Notes: generated by a model from the sequence alone, not told the origin. Positions 1 to 8,956 are shown, numbered from the stretch's first letter. The stretch is DNA of 64,000 nt from Pseudoflavonifractor sp. 60 (GCF_009911645.1 NZ_QWKI01000030.1:1-64000); one strand, 5' to 3'. Translations and numbers: made by a program.

Positions 1-255
1 ATCCTGGACCTCCTGCATCGCGCCCTCGGCGGTCTTCACCAGGGAGGTGCCGTCCTTCACGTTCTTCTGGGCAGCCTCAAGGCCGGCGATCTGGGCGCGC
101 ATCTTCTCGGAAATAGCCAAGCCAGCCGCGTCGTCACCCGCGCGGTTGATCTTGTAGCCCGAGGAGAGCTTCTCCAGGTTGCCGGCCAAAGCCTTGTTGT
201 TCAAATTGTAGTTACGGTAGGCATTCATAGCCATAATATTGTGCTGGATACGCAT
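1..255 (-). CDS. hag: Flagellin, N-terminal part (runs off left edge)
   Basis: The visible 85 residues are the conserved D0/D1 part of flagellin, the secreted subunit of the flagellar filament. The start reads [16 protein letters not shown], and [20 protein letters not shown] follows around residues 30-50, both hallmarks of the family. The C-terminal part lies outside the window. The ATG at 255 is preceded by GAAAGGAG, and a long leader separates it from a sigma-D-like promoter at 430-456. The family call is very secure; whether this is the only flagellin gene cannot be seen. Confidence 0.95.
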   Translation of the reverse strand, partial: MRIQHNIMAMNAYRNYNLNNKALAGNLEKLSSGYKINRAGDDAAGLAISEKMRAQIAGLEAAQKNVKDGTSLVKTAEGAMQEVQD

Positions 256-423
256 AGTATGACTCCTTTCGGTTTTTAGTGTGCTTAACGCATCCTTGCG
301 AAAAACACAGTTCTGCCTTGCGCCATTCATCCGCGGACCGTGGCCACAATCCTTAAAACGTTTGACGCGGTACGTGGTTTCAACCGCCTAGGACCGGCTG
401 AAATCCTTTGAACCCTCGGTTCT
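256..423 (-). promoter_or_regulatory. Flagellin mRNA leader with four AAGGA motifs
   Basis: The predicted leader of about 165 nt contains AAGGA (TCCTT on +) four times: 404-408, 350-354, 293-297 and 264-268, the last being the ribosome binding site itself. ANGGA motifs in a flagellin leader, including one at the SD, are the arrangement used by CsrA in Bacillus subtilis hag. CsrA control here is inference. Confidence 0.45.
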
Positions 424-429
424 TTTACT

Positions 430-456
430 ATATCGGACGCTCTTTCCAAAAATTAA
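430..456 (-). promoter_or_regulatory. Sigma-D (sigma-28) type flagellin promoter
   Basis: On the minus strand the order is TTAA (453-456), 15 nt, TCCGATAT (430-437). The sigma-D consensus is TAAA-N15-GCCGATAT, so 10 of 12 positions match with exact spacing. The position upstream of flagellin fits class III flagellar expression. Confidence 0.7.
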
Positions 457-519
457 GGGGCGTTGGAAAAATTTTTTGGCTTTTATTTTCTGCGCCGTCA
501 GCCCCCCTTCCAGCCATAA

Positions 520-981
520 TCAGCGCTCTCTGGAACGCAAGGAATCCAACAGCCCTTGGCATCCCGCCAATACATCCCGCCAAGTGGTTTCAAAATCGCC
601 TGTGTACCACGGATCGGCCACCTCGCCGGGGCGGCCGGTGTATTCCATCAGCAAATGTATCTTGCCCTCGAAATCGCCGCCGCAGATACGGTGCATATTC
701 CGCAGGTTGGCCTGATCCATTCCAATCAGGAGGTCGAACTGGTCGTAGTCGCGGTTTTTCAGCTGGCGGGCCGTCTTGCCGGTGCAGTCGATCCCGTGCT
801 CCCCCAACTTGCGCCGGGCCGGTGGATAGACCGGATTGCCGAGTTCCTCGGTGCTGGTAGCGGCGGACTCAATGTGGAACTGGCTCTCCAACCCCGCTTT
901 TTTCACCAGATCCTTCATCACAAACTCGGCCATTGGGCTCCTGCAAATGTTGCCGTGGCACACAAATAGGATCTTTGTCAT
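520..981 (-). CDS. Low-molecular-weight protein-tyrosine phosphatase
   Basis: A 153-residue cytosolic phosphatase. The P-loop CHGNICRS sits at residues 8-15 (nucleophile C8, R14, then SP), and the general-acid loop DPWYTGDF lies near residue 123, both as in the LMW-PTP family; the length is typical. It would remove phosphate from protein tyrosine or arginine residues. The ATG at 981 follows a weak AAAGGGG site. It lies downstream of the ECF/DUF4430 pair on the same strand but 224 bp away, with an inverted repeat between. Substrate unknown. Confidence 0.93.
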   Translation of the reverse strand: MTKILFVCHGNICRSPMAEFVMKDLVKKAGLESQFHIESAATSTEELGNPVYPPARRKLGEHGIDCTGKTARQLKNRDYDQFDLLIGMDQANLRNMHRICGGDFEGKIHLLMEYTGRPGEVADPWYTGDFETTWRDVLAGCQGLLDSLRSRER

Positions 982-1168
982 ATCTCACATTCCCCTTTAT
1001 CAATCTGCAAACCCTGTTATATCAAAGGGTTCGGCGTTTTTCCTGTCCTTGGTGTACTGCCCGTCTCCTGGGGATATCTGTGTACCGATATTGATAAATC
1101 AGGTCTTTCCACTGCCTCCCTTTTGTCCGCGCACGCGGCCCTGGACATCCCTAACTCCCAGCCCTGCC

Positions 1169-1194
1169 GAAGAGCGCAGCTTGCTGCGCTCTTC
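1169..1194. repeat. Perfect inverted repeat between ECF S gene and phosphatase
   Basis: GAAGAGCGCAGC, a TT loop, then GCTGCGCTCTTC: a 12-bp perfect stem just downstream of the ECF S component stop. There is no T tract on either side, so it is at best a weak terminator or an mRNA stabiliser. The rest of 982-1205 shows no gene. Confidence 0.6.
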
Positions 1195-1205
1195 ATAAGA
1201 TCGAA

Positions 1206-1721
1206 TCACATTAGTTTCTCCCGCGCCGCAGTTAAAGCCCGGCGCAGGGGTTCTGCCAGGAACAGCGTCTGTAGGAAGTTCCCGCCGCAGTGGATCAGGT
1301 CGAAGGGGATGCCCGCCGTCCAATAGGCGAAAGCGGCCCAGGGTCCGCCTGCCAGGTAGGGCAGCGCGCACAGCGCCCCAAAGCTCAGTCCGAAAATACC
1401 GCTGGCCGCCGCCCACAGCAGAGGGGGACGTGTTCCGCTCCGGCCCAGGAGCAGGACCAACGCCGCCCACAGGGGCCAGATATAGAGGTAGCTCAGCCAC
1501 CACAGGCCAAAGCCGAAGACCAGCCCCTCCAACAGCACATAAGTAAATACTATGTAATATACCTGCCGCCCAAAGACCAGGGCATAGACCAGAATCAGAA
1601 GGGATACCGGCTCAATGTTGGGCAGGGGGGCCATAGCCATTTTCAGCACCATCATCAGGGCGGCCAGCAGGGCGCACAGCACGACCCTTCGGCTGGCCGT
1701 CTCTATATGCTTCCGATCCAC
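1206..1721 (-). CDS. ECF transporter S component
   Basis: A 171-residue integral membrane protein with about five or six hydrophobic segments and a charged N-terminus. The segment ALLAALMMVLKMAMAPLPN and the short length resemble substrate-binding S components of energy-coupling factor transporters, which borrow a shared EcfAA'T module encoded elsewhere. It starts with GTG at 1721, five bases after the stop of the DUF4430 gene, with no obvious SD, so translation is probably coupled. The substrate is unknown. The DUF4430 partner, a transcobalamin-type domain, hints at a corrinoid or another large cofactor (inference). Confidence 0.75.
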   Translation of the reverse strand: MDRKHIETASRRVVLCALLAALMMVLKMAMAPLPNIEPVSLLILVYALVFGRQVYYIVFTYVLLEGLVFGFGLWWLSYLYIWPLWAALVLLLGRSGTRPPLLWAAASGIFGLSFGALCALPYLAGGPWAAFAYWTAGIPFDLIHCGGNFLQTLFLAEPLRRALTAAREKLM

Positions 1722-1726
1722 CGCCG

Positions 1727-2119
1727 TCAGTAGGTGGACATGGTCAGCTCAAAGCGGTCCCCATCGGCAATGGGGGTGGTGTCTGCGCCGGTGTCCACCC
1801 GTTCGCCTCCCTTGGTGATGCACCACCACTGGCGCAGGCTGTCCTGGGCGGTCTCCCCGTCCACGGTGGTGATAAACAGCCCGTAGGCCCCCTGTTCTCC
1901 CTCTGCCAGCTGTTCCGCCAGCAGGACCTCACCTAAATATTCGGCGTCGGTATGATAGGTGAACTCTTTGACGCTCTCGTCTCCGTGGACCACCTCCACC
2001 GCAATGGTCTTGGCCCCCGCCTGAGTCTCGGGCCTGGTGAAGTACCACAGCCCCAGCATCAGCGCCGCCACAACCGCCAGCGCGGCCACGGCCAACAGTG
2101 TCTTCTTGTTTTCTCTCAT
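1727..2119 (-). CDS. DUF4430 (transcobalamin-like) membrane-anchored protein
   Basis: 130 residues: a short cytoplasmic end, one hydrophobic segment at about 6-25 (signal anchor), then an extracellular domain of about 100 residues with the DUF4430 look (an YLGEVL-type helix, QWWCITKGGE near residue 100, and GDRFELTMSTY at the end). The domain resembles the C-terminal domain of transcobalamin and intrinsic factor. It is the first gene of a two-gene unit with the ECF S component and could capture ligand for it (inference). The ATG at 2119 was chosen over an upstream ATG at 2179 because AGAGGAG precedes it at normal spacing. Confidence 0.7.
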   Translation of the reverse strand: MRENKKTLLAVAALAVVAALMLGLWYFTRPETQAGAKTIAVEVVHGDESVKEFTYHTDAEYLGEVLLAEQLAEGEQGAYGLFITTVDGETAQDSLRQWWCITKGGERVDTGADTTPIADGDRFELTMSTY

Positions 2120-2141
2120 GTCAAAACTCCTCTCTTTATTA

Positions 2142-2170
2142 TTGCTCAGTTCCCCGTCCCGTGTTATAAT
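2142..2170 (+). promoter_or_regulatory. Promoter of holin-like toxin gene
   Basis: TTGCTC (2142-2147), 17 nt, TATAAT (2165-2170). The predicted leader is about 90 nt, and its end folds over the ribosome binding site (2237-2255). Confidence 0.6.
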
Positions 2171-2236
2171 AGCAGACAAGACGCCGCCGTTAACACAGGC
2201 GGGCAGGGCTCTCTGGACTGGGAGGGTTCTTCCAAG

Positions 2237-2255
2237 CCTCTCCCAGAAGGAGAGG
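2237..2255 (+). promoter_or_regulatory. Hairpin sequestering the toxin SD
   Basis: CCTCTCC (2237-2243), CAGAA loop, GGAGAGG (2249-2255). The right arm is the ribosome binding site of the 29-residue ORF, ten bases before its ATG. SD sequestration of this kind is common in type I toxin mRNAs. Confidence 0.55.
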
Positions 2256-2265
2256 GGGTGATTTG

Positions 2266-2355
2266 ATGCCTACTTATTCAGACATCTTCCAGTTTTGTCT
2301 GGTGATCTTGGGCGTCATCAATTTGGTTATCCAAATCATCGATAAAAGGAAGTAA
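2266..2355 (+). CDS. Putative holin-like type I toxin peptide (29 aa)
   Basis: The ORF encodes MPTYSDIFQFCLVILGVINL, a few more hydrophobic residues, and the basic end IDKRK. It has a single membrane span with a short charged tail, the layout of the Hol_Tox-like small peptides of Bacillota and of Fst/TxpA-type toxins. It has its own promoter (2142-2170), a strong but hairpin-sequestered SD, and a 12-bp hairpin overlapping its stop codon. A strong promoter on the other strand at 2448-2475 would make an RNA antisense to the 3' end. Family assignment is by resemblance of a very short sequence; toxicity is inferred. Confidence 0.6.
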   Translation: MPTYSDIFQFCLVILGVINLVIQIIDKRK

Positions 2356-2388
2356 CCACCCCAGGCCGCAAACCACGGGTGGTTACTT
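2350..2388. terminator. Hairpin at the toxin stop codon, possible bidirectional terminator
   Basis: AAGTAACCACCC (2350-2361) and GGGTGGTTACTT (2377-2388) form a perfect 12-bp stem with a 15-nt loop. It is followed by CTTTTAG on + and by CCTTTTATC on -. The left arm includes the TAA of the toxin ORF. It could end both the toxin mRNA and the convergent antisense RNA. Confidence 0.6.
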
Positions 2389-2441
2389 CTTTTAGAACGT
2401 AACCGGAGAGTGACCACCCTCTGTGGGCGGCGTCTTCCTTG
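2350..2441 (-). ncRNA. Predicted antisense RNA to the toxin mRNA 3' end
   Basis: Transcription from the strong minus-strand promoter at 2448-2475 would start near 2441 and run into the toxin 3' end, stopping at or beyond the hairpin at 2350-2388. No ORF is present on this strand. Both ends are estimated; existence is inferred from promoter quality and position. Confidence 0.45.
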
Positions 2442-2447
2442 GTCCCC

Positions 2448-2475
2448 ATTATACCAGATTTCACAGTCCTGTCAA
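2448..2475 (-). promoter_or_regulatory. Strong promoter for antisense RNA
   Basis: Minus strand: TTGACA (2470-2475), 16 nt, TATAAT (2448-2453) preceded by TGG, so both hexamers are perfect consensus. It points away from tex and towards the toxin gene, with no protein gene on that strand before the DUF4430 gene over 300 bp away. Confidence 0.7.
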
Positions 2476-2549
2476 GGGCTGTTTTTTGCTGGACTTTTTC
2501 CCGAATCTGCGGTAAACTGTTCCCTGACTTTATTTCCAAGGAGAACGTT

Positions 2550-4697
<2,148 letters not shown>

Positions 4698-4734
4698 CCT
4701 TTCCGCATAGGATAACTGCAAAGGAGTGATGTTC

Positions 4735-5754
4735 GTGCTTCCCTCTGCCCTCATCGACCTGCACTGCGACACCCTCACCGCCTGCTCTCAGGAGGATTAC
4801 AGACTGCTGGACGCTGTCCGGAACCCGGGGCAAAAGGCCCGGGCCGCCGCTGAACTGGCCCAGCGGGTACAGCGGACCAACACCCTGGACCTGCCGGGGC
4901 GGCACTTCTCCCTGTCCGCCCTTCCGGAGGAGGTCCGCTGGTGTCAGTGCTGCGCCATTTTCCTCCCCGACGAGGTGCGGGGAGAGGAGGCCGCCGCCTA
5001 TTATGAGCTCCACCGGCGCAATTTTGACCGCCAGATGGAGGGGCTGGCGGACAAGGTGAGCCCCTGCCGCAGCGCCGCCGATATTGAGGCCGCCTGGGCT
5101 CAGGGCAAGACTGCCGCCATCCTCACGGTGGAAAACGGCTCCGCCCTGGCCGGGCAGCTGGAGCGGATCGAAGTCCTGGCCCGGGACGGGGTACGGATGA
5201 TAACCCTCACCTGGAACGGGGAGAATGAGCTGGCCTCCGGCAATGTGACGGACCACGGCCTGTCCCCCTTCGGCAGGGAGGCCGTCCGGGCCCTGGAGGG
5301 GACGGGCATTCTGGTAGACGTGTCCCATTTAAATGACCGGAGTTTTCAGGATGTGCTGGAGACGGCGGAAAAACCCTTTGTCGCCAGCCATTCCAACGCC
5401 CGCGCTGTATGCGGCCACAGACGCAACCTCACCGACAGACAGATCCGGGAGATGGTGGACCGAAACTGTCTCATCGGCCTGAACTACTGCCAGGACTTTC
5501 TGCGCACCGGGGAGCGCCCTGCGGTGCTGGACGACCTGTGGCGTCATGTGGCCCACTTCCTGGAGCTGGGCGCGGAGCGCTGCCTGGCGCTGGGCTCCGA
5601 CGCTGACGGCACCAACGTGCCCCCGGGACTGGACAGCGGGGAGCGCTTCGCCGGGCTGTATCAGTACTTTCTGGACCGGGGTCTCTCTCGGGAGCTGGCG
5701 GATGGAATCTTGTGGAAAAACGCCCTGCATTTTTTCAAAGCCCATTTGATTTAG
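4735..5754 (+). CDS. Membrane dipeptidase (peptidase family M19)
   Basis: About 339 residues. The zinc ligand pair DLHCDT is near the N-terminus, VENGSAL around residue 130 supplies the bridging glutamate, and VSHLNDRSF plus ASHSNARAVCGHRRNL carry the later histidines, as in renal-dipeptidase-like enzymes that hydrolyse dipeptides. It follows tex by 37 bp and may be cotranscribed. GTG at 4735 sits 8 bases after AAGGAG and is preferred; ATG at 4729 is only two bases from the SD and would add two residues. No signal peptide, so probably cytosolic. Confidence 0.9.
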   Translation: MLPSALIDLHCDTLTACSQEDYRLLDAVRNPGQKARAAAELAQRVQRTNTLDLPGRHFSLSALPEEVRWCQCCAIFLPDEVRGEEAAAYYELHRRNFDRQMEGLADKVSPCRSAADIEAAWAQGKTAAILTVENGSALAGQLERIEVLARDGVRMITLTWNGENELASGNVTDHGLSPFGREAVRALEGTGILVDVSHLNDRSFQDVLETAEKPFVASHSNARAVCGHRRNLTDRQIREMVDRNCLIGLNYCQDFLRTGERPAVLDDLWRHVAHFLELGAERCLALGSDADGTNVPPGLDSGERFAGLYQYFLDRGLSRELADGILWKNALHFFKAHLI

Positions 5755-5764
5755 TCCAGTGATG

Positions 5765-5793
5765 TTGCACATGACGGCCCTTTCTGGTATAAT
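5765..5793 (+). promoter_or_regulatory. Promoter of zinc-ribbon gene
   Basis: TTGCAC (5765-5770), 17 nt, TATAAT (5788-5793) with TGG before the -10. The start site would fall about 25 nt before the ATG. Confidence 0.65.
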
Positions 5794-5823
5794 GCAGCTA
5801 AATTCCGCAAAAGGAGCATCATT

Positions 5824-6105
5824 ATGTCAAAACGCTGTCCCGAATGCCACCGTGTCAATGAGGATGTCCGCTCCTTCTGCGTCTACTGCGGCGGAGCGCT
5901 GGACGCCCATGTCCGCCTGATCCAGGGGCTGGAGCGGCAGAGGGATATCCTGGCGCAGGGCGGTTCCACTCCCACTCCGCACAGCGATATCAAGTTTTAC
6001 AACACCCACTCTACACCCAAGCCCAAGAAGAAGGGCAGTCCCGCGCCCTGGATCATCCTGGGGCTGCTGGCGGCGGGTGTGCTTCTGTACTTCCTCTTCA
6101 AATGA
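5824..6105 (+). CDS. Small zinc-ribbon, tail-anchored membrane protein
   Basis: 93 residues. CPECHRVN and CVYCGGAL near the N-terminus form a four-cysteine zinc ribbon; a helical linker follows, then basic PKPKKKGSP and one C-terminal membrane span ending LLYFLFK. The layout is of a cytosolic zinc-ribbon head on a membrane tail, common in Bacillota and without a defined role. AAAGGAG precedes ATG 5824, and it has its own promoter. Confidence 0.75.
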   Translation: MSKRCPECHRVNEDVRSFCVYCGGALDAHVRLIQGLERQRDILAQGGSTPTPHSDIKFYNTHSTPKPKKKGSPAPWIILGLLAAGVLLYFLFK

Positions 6106-6159
6106 CAAAGCCAGACCGGAAGGGTTCTCCCCTGCCGGTCTGAACTTTTTCCGCCGGCC

Positions 6160-6188
6160 TTGCGCCCGGGGACGCTCCATGGTATAAT
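6160..6188 (+). promoter_or_regulatory. Promoter of DUF4230 gene
   Basis: TTGCGC (6160-6165), 17 nt, TATAAT (6183-6188) preceded by TGG. Start about 45 nt before the ATG at 6241. Confidence 0.6.
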
Positions 6189-6240
6189 TGTGACAAAATC
6201 CCGGAAAATTCGACTGCCGCCGGTTAAAGGAGGTTTTCTC

Positions 6241-6975
6241 ATGAGTAAAACGGAAGAAAAACGCCCCATTTGGAAAAAAAGGGGGTTCCTCTGGGCCATC
6301 ATTCTTCTGCTGGTCCTGGTCTCTGCCGGCCTGGGACGGCTGGCTCTGTCCGCCCACGACCGTCAGAATATGCTGGAACAGGAGCTGGAGCTGCAAAAGG
6401 AGGCCATCGCGGCCCTGCGGTCGGAGGCCCGGCAGGCGGAGGAGGACCGGCTGATCCAGGAGAGCGAGCCCGTCATCACCAGCTCCACCGTCAGCGACCA
6501 GCTCAGCTCCCTCCAGGAGCTAGTGACCACCGAGTACATTTACACCAACGCGGGCAAATTTGAAAATCAGAACCAGATCAAGATCATTGGCCAGGACGTG
6601 GGCATCCCCTTCACCAGCAAGCGGTTTATTGTGGCCTACGACGGACGGATCCGGGTCGGGGTGGACCTGAGCCGGGCCCAAATCGACGTAGATGAAGAGG
6701 CGCGTTCCATTGCCGTGACCCTGCCCGACAGTGAGATCGTCTCCCATGAGACCTTTGAGGACACCCTGGTGGTGCTGGACGAGACCAACAACGTCTTCAA
6801 CCCCATCTCCATTGAGAACTATACCGAGTTTGTGGCCAGACAAAAGACCAGCATGGAGCAGAAGGCCATAGACCGGGGCGTCCTCGCCAGCGCCAGCCAG
6901 GAGGCCCGGATCCTGGTGCAGTCCTTCCTGGCCCAGCTGCCCGGGATGGAGTCCTACCGGCTGACCGTGACATGA
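6241..6975 (+). CDS. DUF4230 domain membrane protein
   Basis: 244 residues: a basic N-terminus, one membrane span at about 18-38, a short coiled coil (QNMLEQELELQKEAIAALRS), then an extracytoplasmic domain with SLQELVTTEYIYTN and KRFIVAYDGRIRVGVDLS, the DUF4230 pattern. The function of DUF4230 proteins is unknown; they are single-pass envelope proteins. ATG 6241 follows AAAGGAGG. It has its own promoter, and the sporulation/division genes follow after 88 bp. Confidence 0.8.
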   Translation: MSKTEEKRPIWKKRGFLWAIILLLVLVSAGLGRLALSAHDRQNMLEQELELQKEAIAALRSEARQAEEDRLIQESEPVITSSTVSDQLSSLQELVTTEYIYTNAGKFENQNQIKIIGQDVGIPFTSKRFIVAYDGRIRVGVDLSRAQIDVDEEARSIAVTLPDSEIVSHETFEDTLVVLDETNNVFNPISIENYTEFVARQKTSMEQKAIDRGVLASASQEARILVQSFLAQLPGMESYRLTVT

Positions 6976-7063
6976 TCTTACTCCCCTTTCCCTTCCCTTT
7001 TGGGATATCGGTTCTAAAGCCTGGGGCCGCTCCCATAGAATGGAGAGGAAAGGGGGAATTTCT

Positions 7064-7357
7064 ATGGCATTTGTGGACGACCGGGCCCGTCCGACCATGA
7101 GCCACCACATCATCCTGGAGGAGCGGGAACAGCTGGTCGTCTCCGGCGTGGAGGAGGTGGAGAGCTTTGATGAGAACACCATCCTCCTCACCACCGCTCA
7201 GGGGGGACTGGAGATCCAGGGGGAGGGTCTGCACATCGAAAAGCTCTCCCTGGACGGGGGCGACCTGAAGGTGGAGGGCCGGGTGAACGCGCTGCTCTAC
7301 GAGTCGGACCAGGGCGGCCGGGGCGGCGGATTTCTCGCCCGGCTTCTGGGCGGATGA
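7064..7357 (+). CDS. yabP: Sporulation protein YabP
   Basis: 97 residues of the YabP/YqfC fold: MSHHIILEEREQLVVSGV, then GLEIQGEGLHIEKLSLDGGD and EGRVNALLYES. In Bacillus the yabP-yabQ-divIC-yabR order is conserved, and yabP is needed for spore cortex formation. ATG 7064 follows GGAAAGGGGG; an upstream ATG at 7040 lacks an SD. It overlaps yabQ by four bases (ATGA). A sporulation sigma promoter is expected upstream, but I could not define one convincingly. Confidence 0.9.
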   Translation: MAFVDDRARPTMSHHIILEEREQLVVSGVEEVESFDENTILLTTAQGGLEIQGEGLHIEKLSLDGGDLKVEGRVNALLYESDQGGRGGGFLARLLGG

Positions 7358-8046
7358 CGGTGGATGTGGTCCAGCAGAGCCGGGCACTGTGTCAGGCGCT
7401 GCTGCTGGGCGGAGCCATGGGGATCGTCTACGACCTGCTGCGCATCCTGCGGGTGCGGGTCAGGATTCCGTTCCTGGCCCCTGTGCTGGATCTGCTGTTC
7501 TGGCTGGCAGCCACTGCGGCCCTGTTTCTCTGGTCCCAGGAGGCCTGGGGAGGCCAGGTCAGAGTGTACGGCGCCGTCTTCTGCCTGGTGGGCGGAGGGC
7601 TCTATTTTTGGGCCATCAGCCCCTGGCTGCTGCGGCTGGGCTACCTGGGAGCCGATCTGACCGCCGCTCTATTGGGCATTTTGACATTTCCTCTGGGGCT
7701 TGCAGGCGTCCTTTTAAAAAAAATCAGAAAATTTGCAAAAAACGTCTTCCTTTCCGGAGCGAAATGGTATAAAATAAAGTCGCTGACGGGGCAGTTGGAT
7801 CAGGCCGCCCGCCGCCGCCGTGTCAGGGAAGGAGAGGTGGATGACCATGCAGTTCAAACGGGCCGGATTTTTAACCAAGCTCGTGGTGCTGGTGCTGCTG
7901 ATCTATATGGCCATCGCTGTGCTGGACCTGCGCGGGAAAATCCAGAGCGTGGAAGCGGAACGGGATATTCTGGCCCGGCAGGTGACCGACCAGCGGCTGG
8001 AAAACCAAAAACTGGAAGACGCTATCGCAAACAGCGACGACCCTGA
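7354..8046 (+). CDS. yabQ: Spore cortex protein YabQ (overlong C-terminus)
   Basis: The first 150 residues look like YabQ, a four-or-five-span membrane protein needed for spore cortex: ALLLGGAMGIVYDLLRILR, several hydrophobic helices, then the basic KKIRKFAKNV. The open frame continues to 230 residues and overlaps divIC by 206 bp. The last 65 or so residues are low-complexity R/G/A/P and are out-of-frame reading of divIC, so they may not be conserved. The annotated end is simply the first stop. The start overlaps the yabP stop (ATGA). Confidence 0.8.
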   Translation: MTVDVVQQSRALCQALLLGGAMGIVYDLLRILRVRVRIPFLAPVLDLLFWLAATAALFLWSQEAWGGQVRVYGAVFCLVGGGLYFWAISPWLLRLGYLGADLTAALLGILTFPLGLAGVLLKKIRKFAKNVFLSGAKWYKIKSLTGQLDQAARRRRVREGEVDDHAVQTGRIFNQARGAGAADLYGHRCAGPARENPERGSGTGYSGPAGDRPAAGKPKTGRRYRKQRRP

Positions 8047-8122
8047 AATGCTGGAGCAGGTGGCCCGGGAACGGGGCTATGTGGAGCAGCACGAAACACT
8101 GTTTATCGACATCGCCAACTAA
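7841..8122 (+). CDS. divIC: Septum formation initiator, FtsB/DivIC family
   Basis: 93 residues: a short N-terminus, one membrane span (LVVLVLLIYMAIAVLDL), then a coiled coil with leucine heptads (IQSVEAERDILARQVTDQRL) and the DivIC-like end EQVARERGYVEQHE. It would sit in the divisome with FtsL and DivIB. ATG 7841 has AAGGAG six bases upstream. Its first 206 bp overlap the yabQ frame. Confidence 0.88.
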   Translation: MTMQFKRAGFLTKLVVLVLLIYMAIAVLDLRGKIQSVEAERDILARQVTDQRLENQKLEDAIANSDDPEMLEQVARERGYVEQHETLFIDIAN

Positions 8123-8179
8123 TCAAGCTGCCTCAGCGGGTGTGTGTTCTAAATTTACAAGGGAGGACAGTTGGGTTCA

Positions 8180-8650
8180 ATGGAGTTAGCTGTAGGAGCC
8201 ATTTTGGATGGCAAGGTGACGGGAATCACAAAGTTTGGGGCTTTCGTAGCCCTGCCGGATGGAAAATCCGGGTTGGTCCATATTTCAGAGATCGCTTATT
8301 CCTATGTGAATGAGGTGAGCGACCACCTGCACGAGGGGCAGGAGGTCAAGGTGAAGGTCATCGGAATTGACCAGGCCAAGCGGATCAATCTGTCCATCAA
8401 GCAGGTAGAGCCCCCGCCCCAGCGCGCCCCCAGACAGGGCGGCGGCCCCCGGCAAGGGGGAGGAGGCCGTCCAAGGCAGGGCGGCGGCCCGGCGCGCCCA
8501 ATGGGCTTTGTCCACCAAGCTCCCAAGGAGCCCACCGACTTTGAGGACCGGCTGAAGCAGTTTATGCAGTCCTCTGACAGCAAGCTGTCTGAGCTGCGCT
8601 ATATCGAGAAAAAAGGCGGAAACCGCCGGGGCGGCGGCGGACGCCGGTAA
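8180..8650 (+). CDS. yabR: S1-domain RNA-binding protein (YabR-like)
   Basis: About 156 residues. An N-terminal S1 domain (ILDGKVTGITKFGAFVALPD to AKRINLSIKQVE) is followed by a long Gly/Arg/Pro linker of RQGGG repeats and a short C-terminal part, FEDRLKQFMQSSDSKLSELR. It closes the conserved yabP-Q-divIC-R group and is probably a ribosome- or RNA-associated protein. ATG 8180 matches YabR N-termini but lies 13 bases from AAGGGAGG; TTG 8171 at 4 bases is an alternative that adds three residues. Confidence 0.88.
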   Translation: MELAVGAILDGKVTGITKFGAFVALPDGKSGLVHISEIAYSYVNEVSDHLHEGQEVKVKVIGIDQAKRINLSIKQVEPPPQRAPRQGGGPRQGGGGRPRQGGGPARPMGFVHQAPKEPTDFEDRLKQFMQSSDSKLSELRYIEKKGGNRRGGGGRR

Positions 8651-8664
8651 ACATGTGCGTTTGA

Positions 8665-8692
8665 GGGGGCCGTCTGCGGACGGTCCCCTTTG
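8665..8692 (+). terminator. Terminator after yabR
   Basis: A ten-pair stem with one G-T pair (8665-8674 with 8679-8688), TGCG loop, followed by TTTGT. TATAAT at 8693-8698 follows directly, but no good -35 accompanies it. Confidence 0.6.
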
Positions 8693-8820
8693 TATAATGA
8701 GGAGCATCTGTGCTGCCGGCCATTCACTTAGGAGCGCCCCTTCCCCTTGGCTGTCTCTTTTCCCGGGGCAGGGGGTCGTCCATATGAATACGGGAAACAG
8801 ATACAAAAATAGAAAAGACG

Positions 8821-8956
8821 CCCCTCCGAAGAAGGGCGCCCAAGTGCGGGGAGAGACTCGCACAAAGCATATTGGTCGAGCTGGGAGAAGTCTACCATAT
8901 TTTCCCAGGCAAGTCAATGGGAACCTTTGTCGGTTCCTGTCAACGGAGGAAATCTT
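8821..8956 (+). promoter_or_regulatory. Structured leader before amidohydrolase gene
   Basis: The 306-bp gap 8651-8956 holds no convincing gene. Its second half contains hairpins GTGCG/CGCAC (8844-8848, 8859-8863), CTGGGA/TCCCAG (8881-8886, 8903-8908) and GGAACC/GGTTCC (8920-8925, 8932-8937), the last ending about ten bases before the GGAGG site. No riboswitch class that I know fits. It could be a cis-regulatory RNA or chance pairing. Confidence 0.35.

Noticed and set aside
8651-8956. Possible small ORF MNTGNRYKNRKDAPPKKG-like in the amidohydrolase leader
   Set aside because: Starts without a good SD, low-complexity product, overlaps hairpins; no evidence it is coding.
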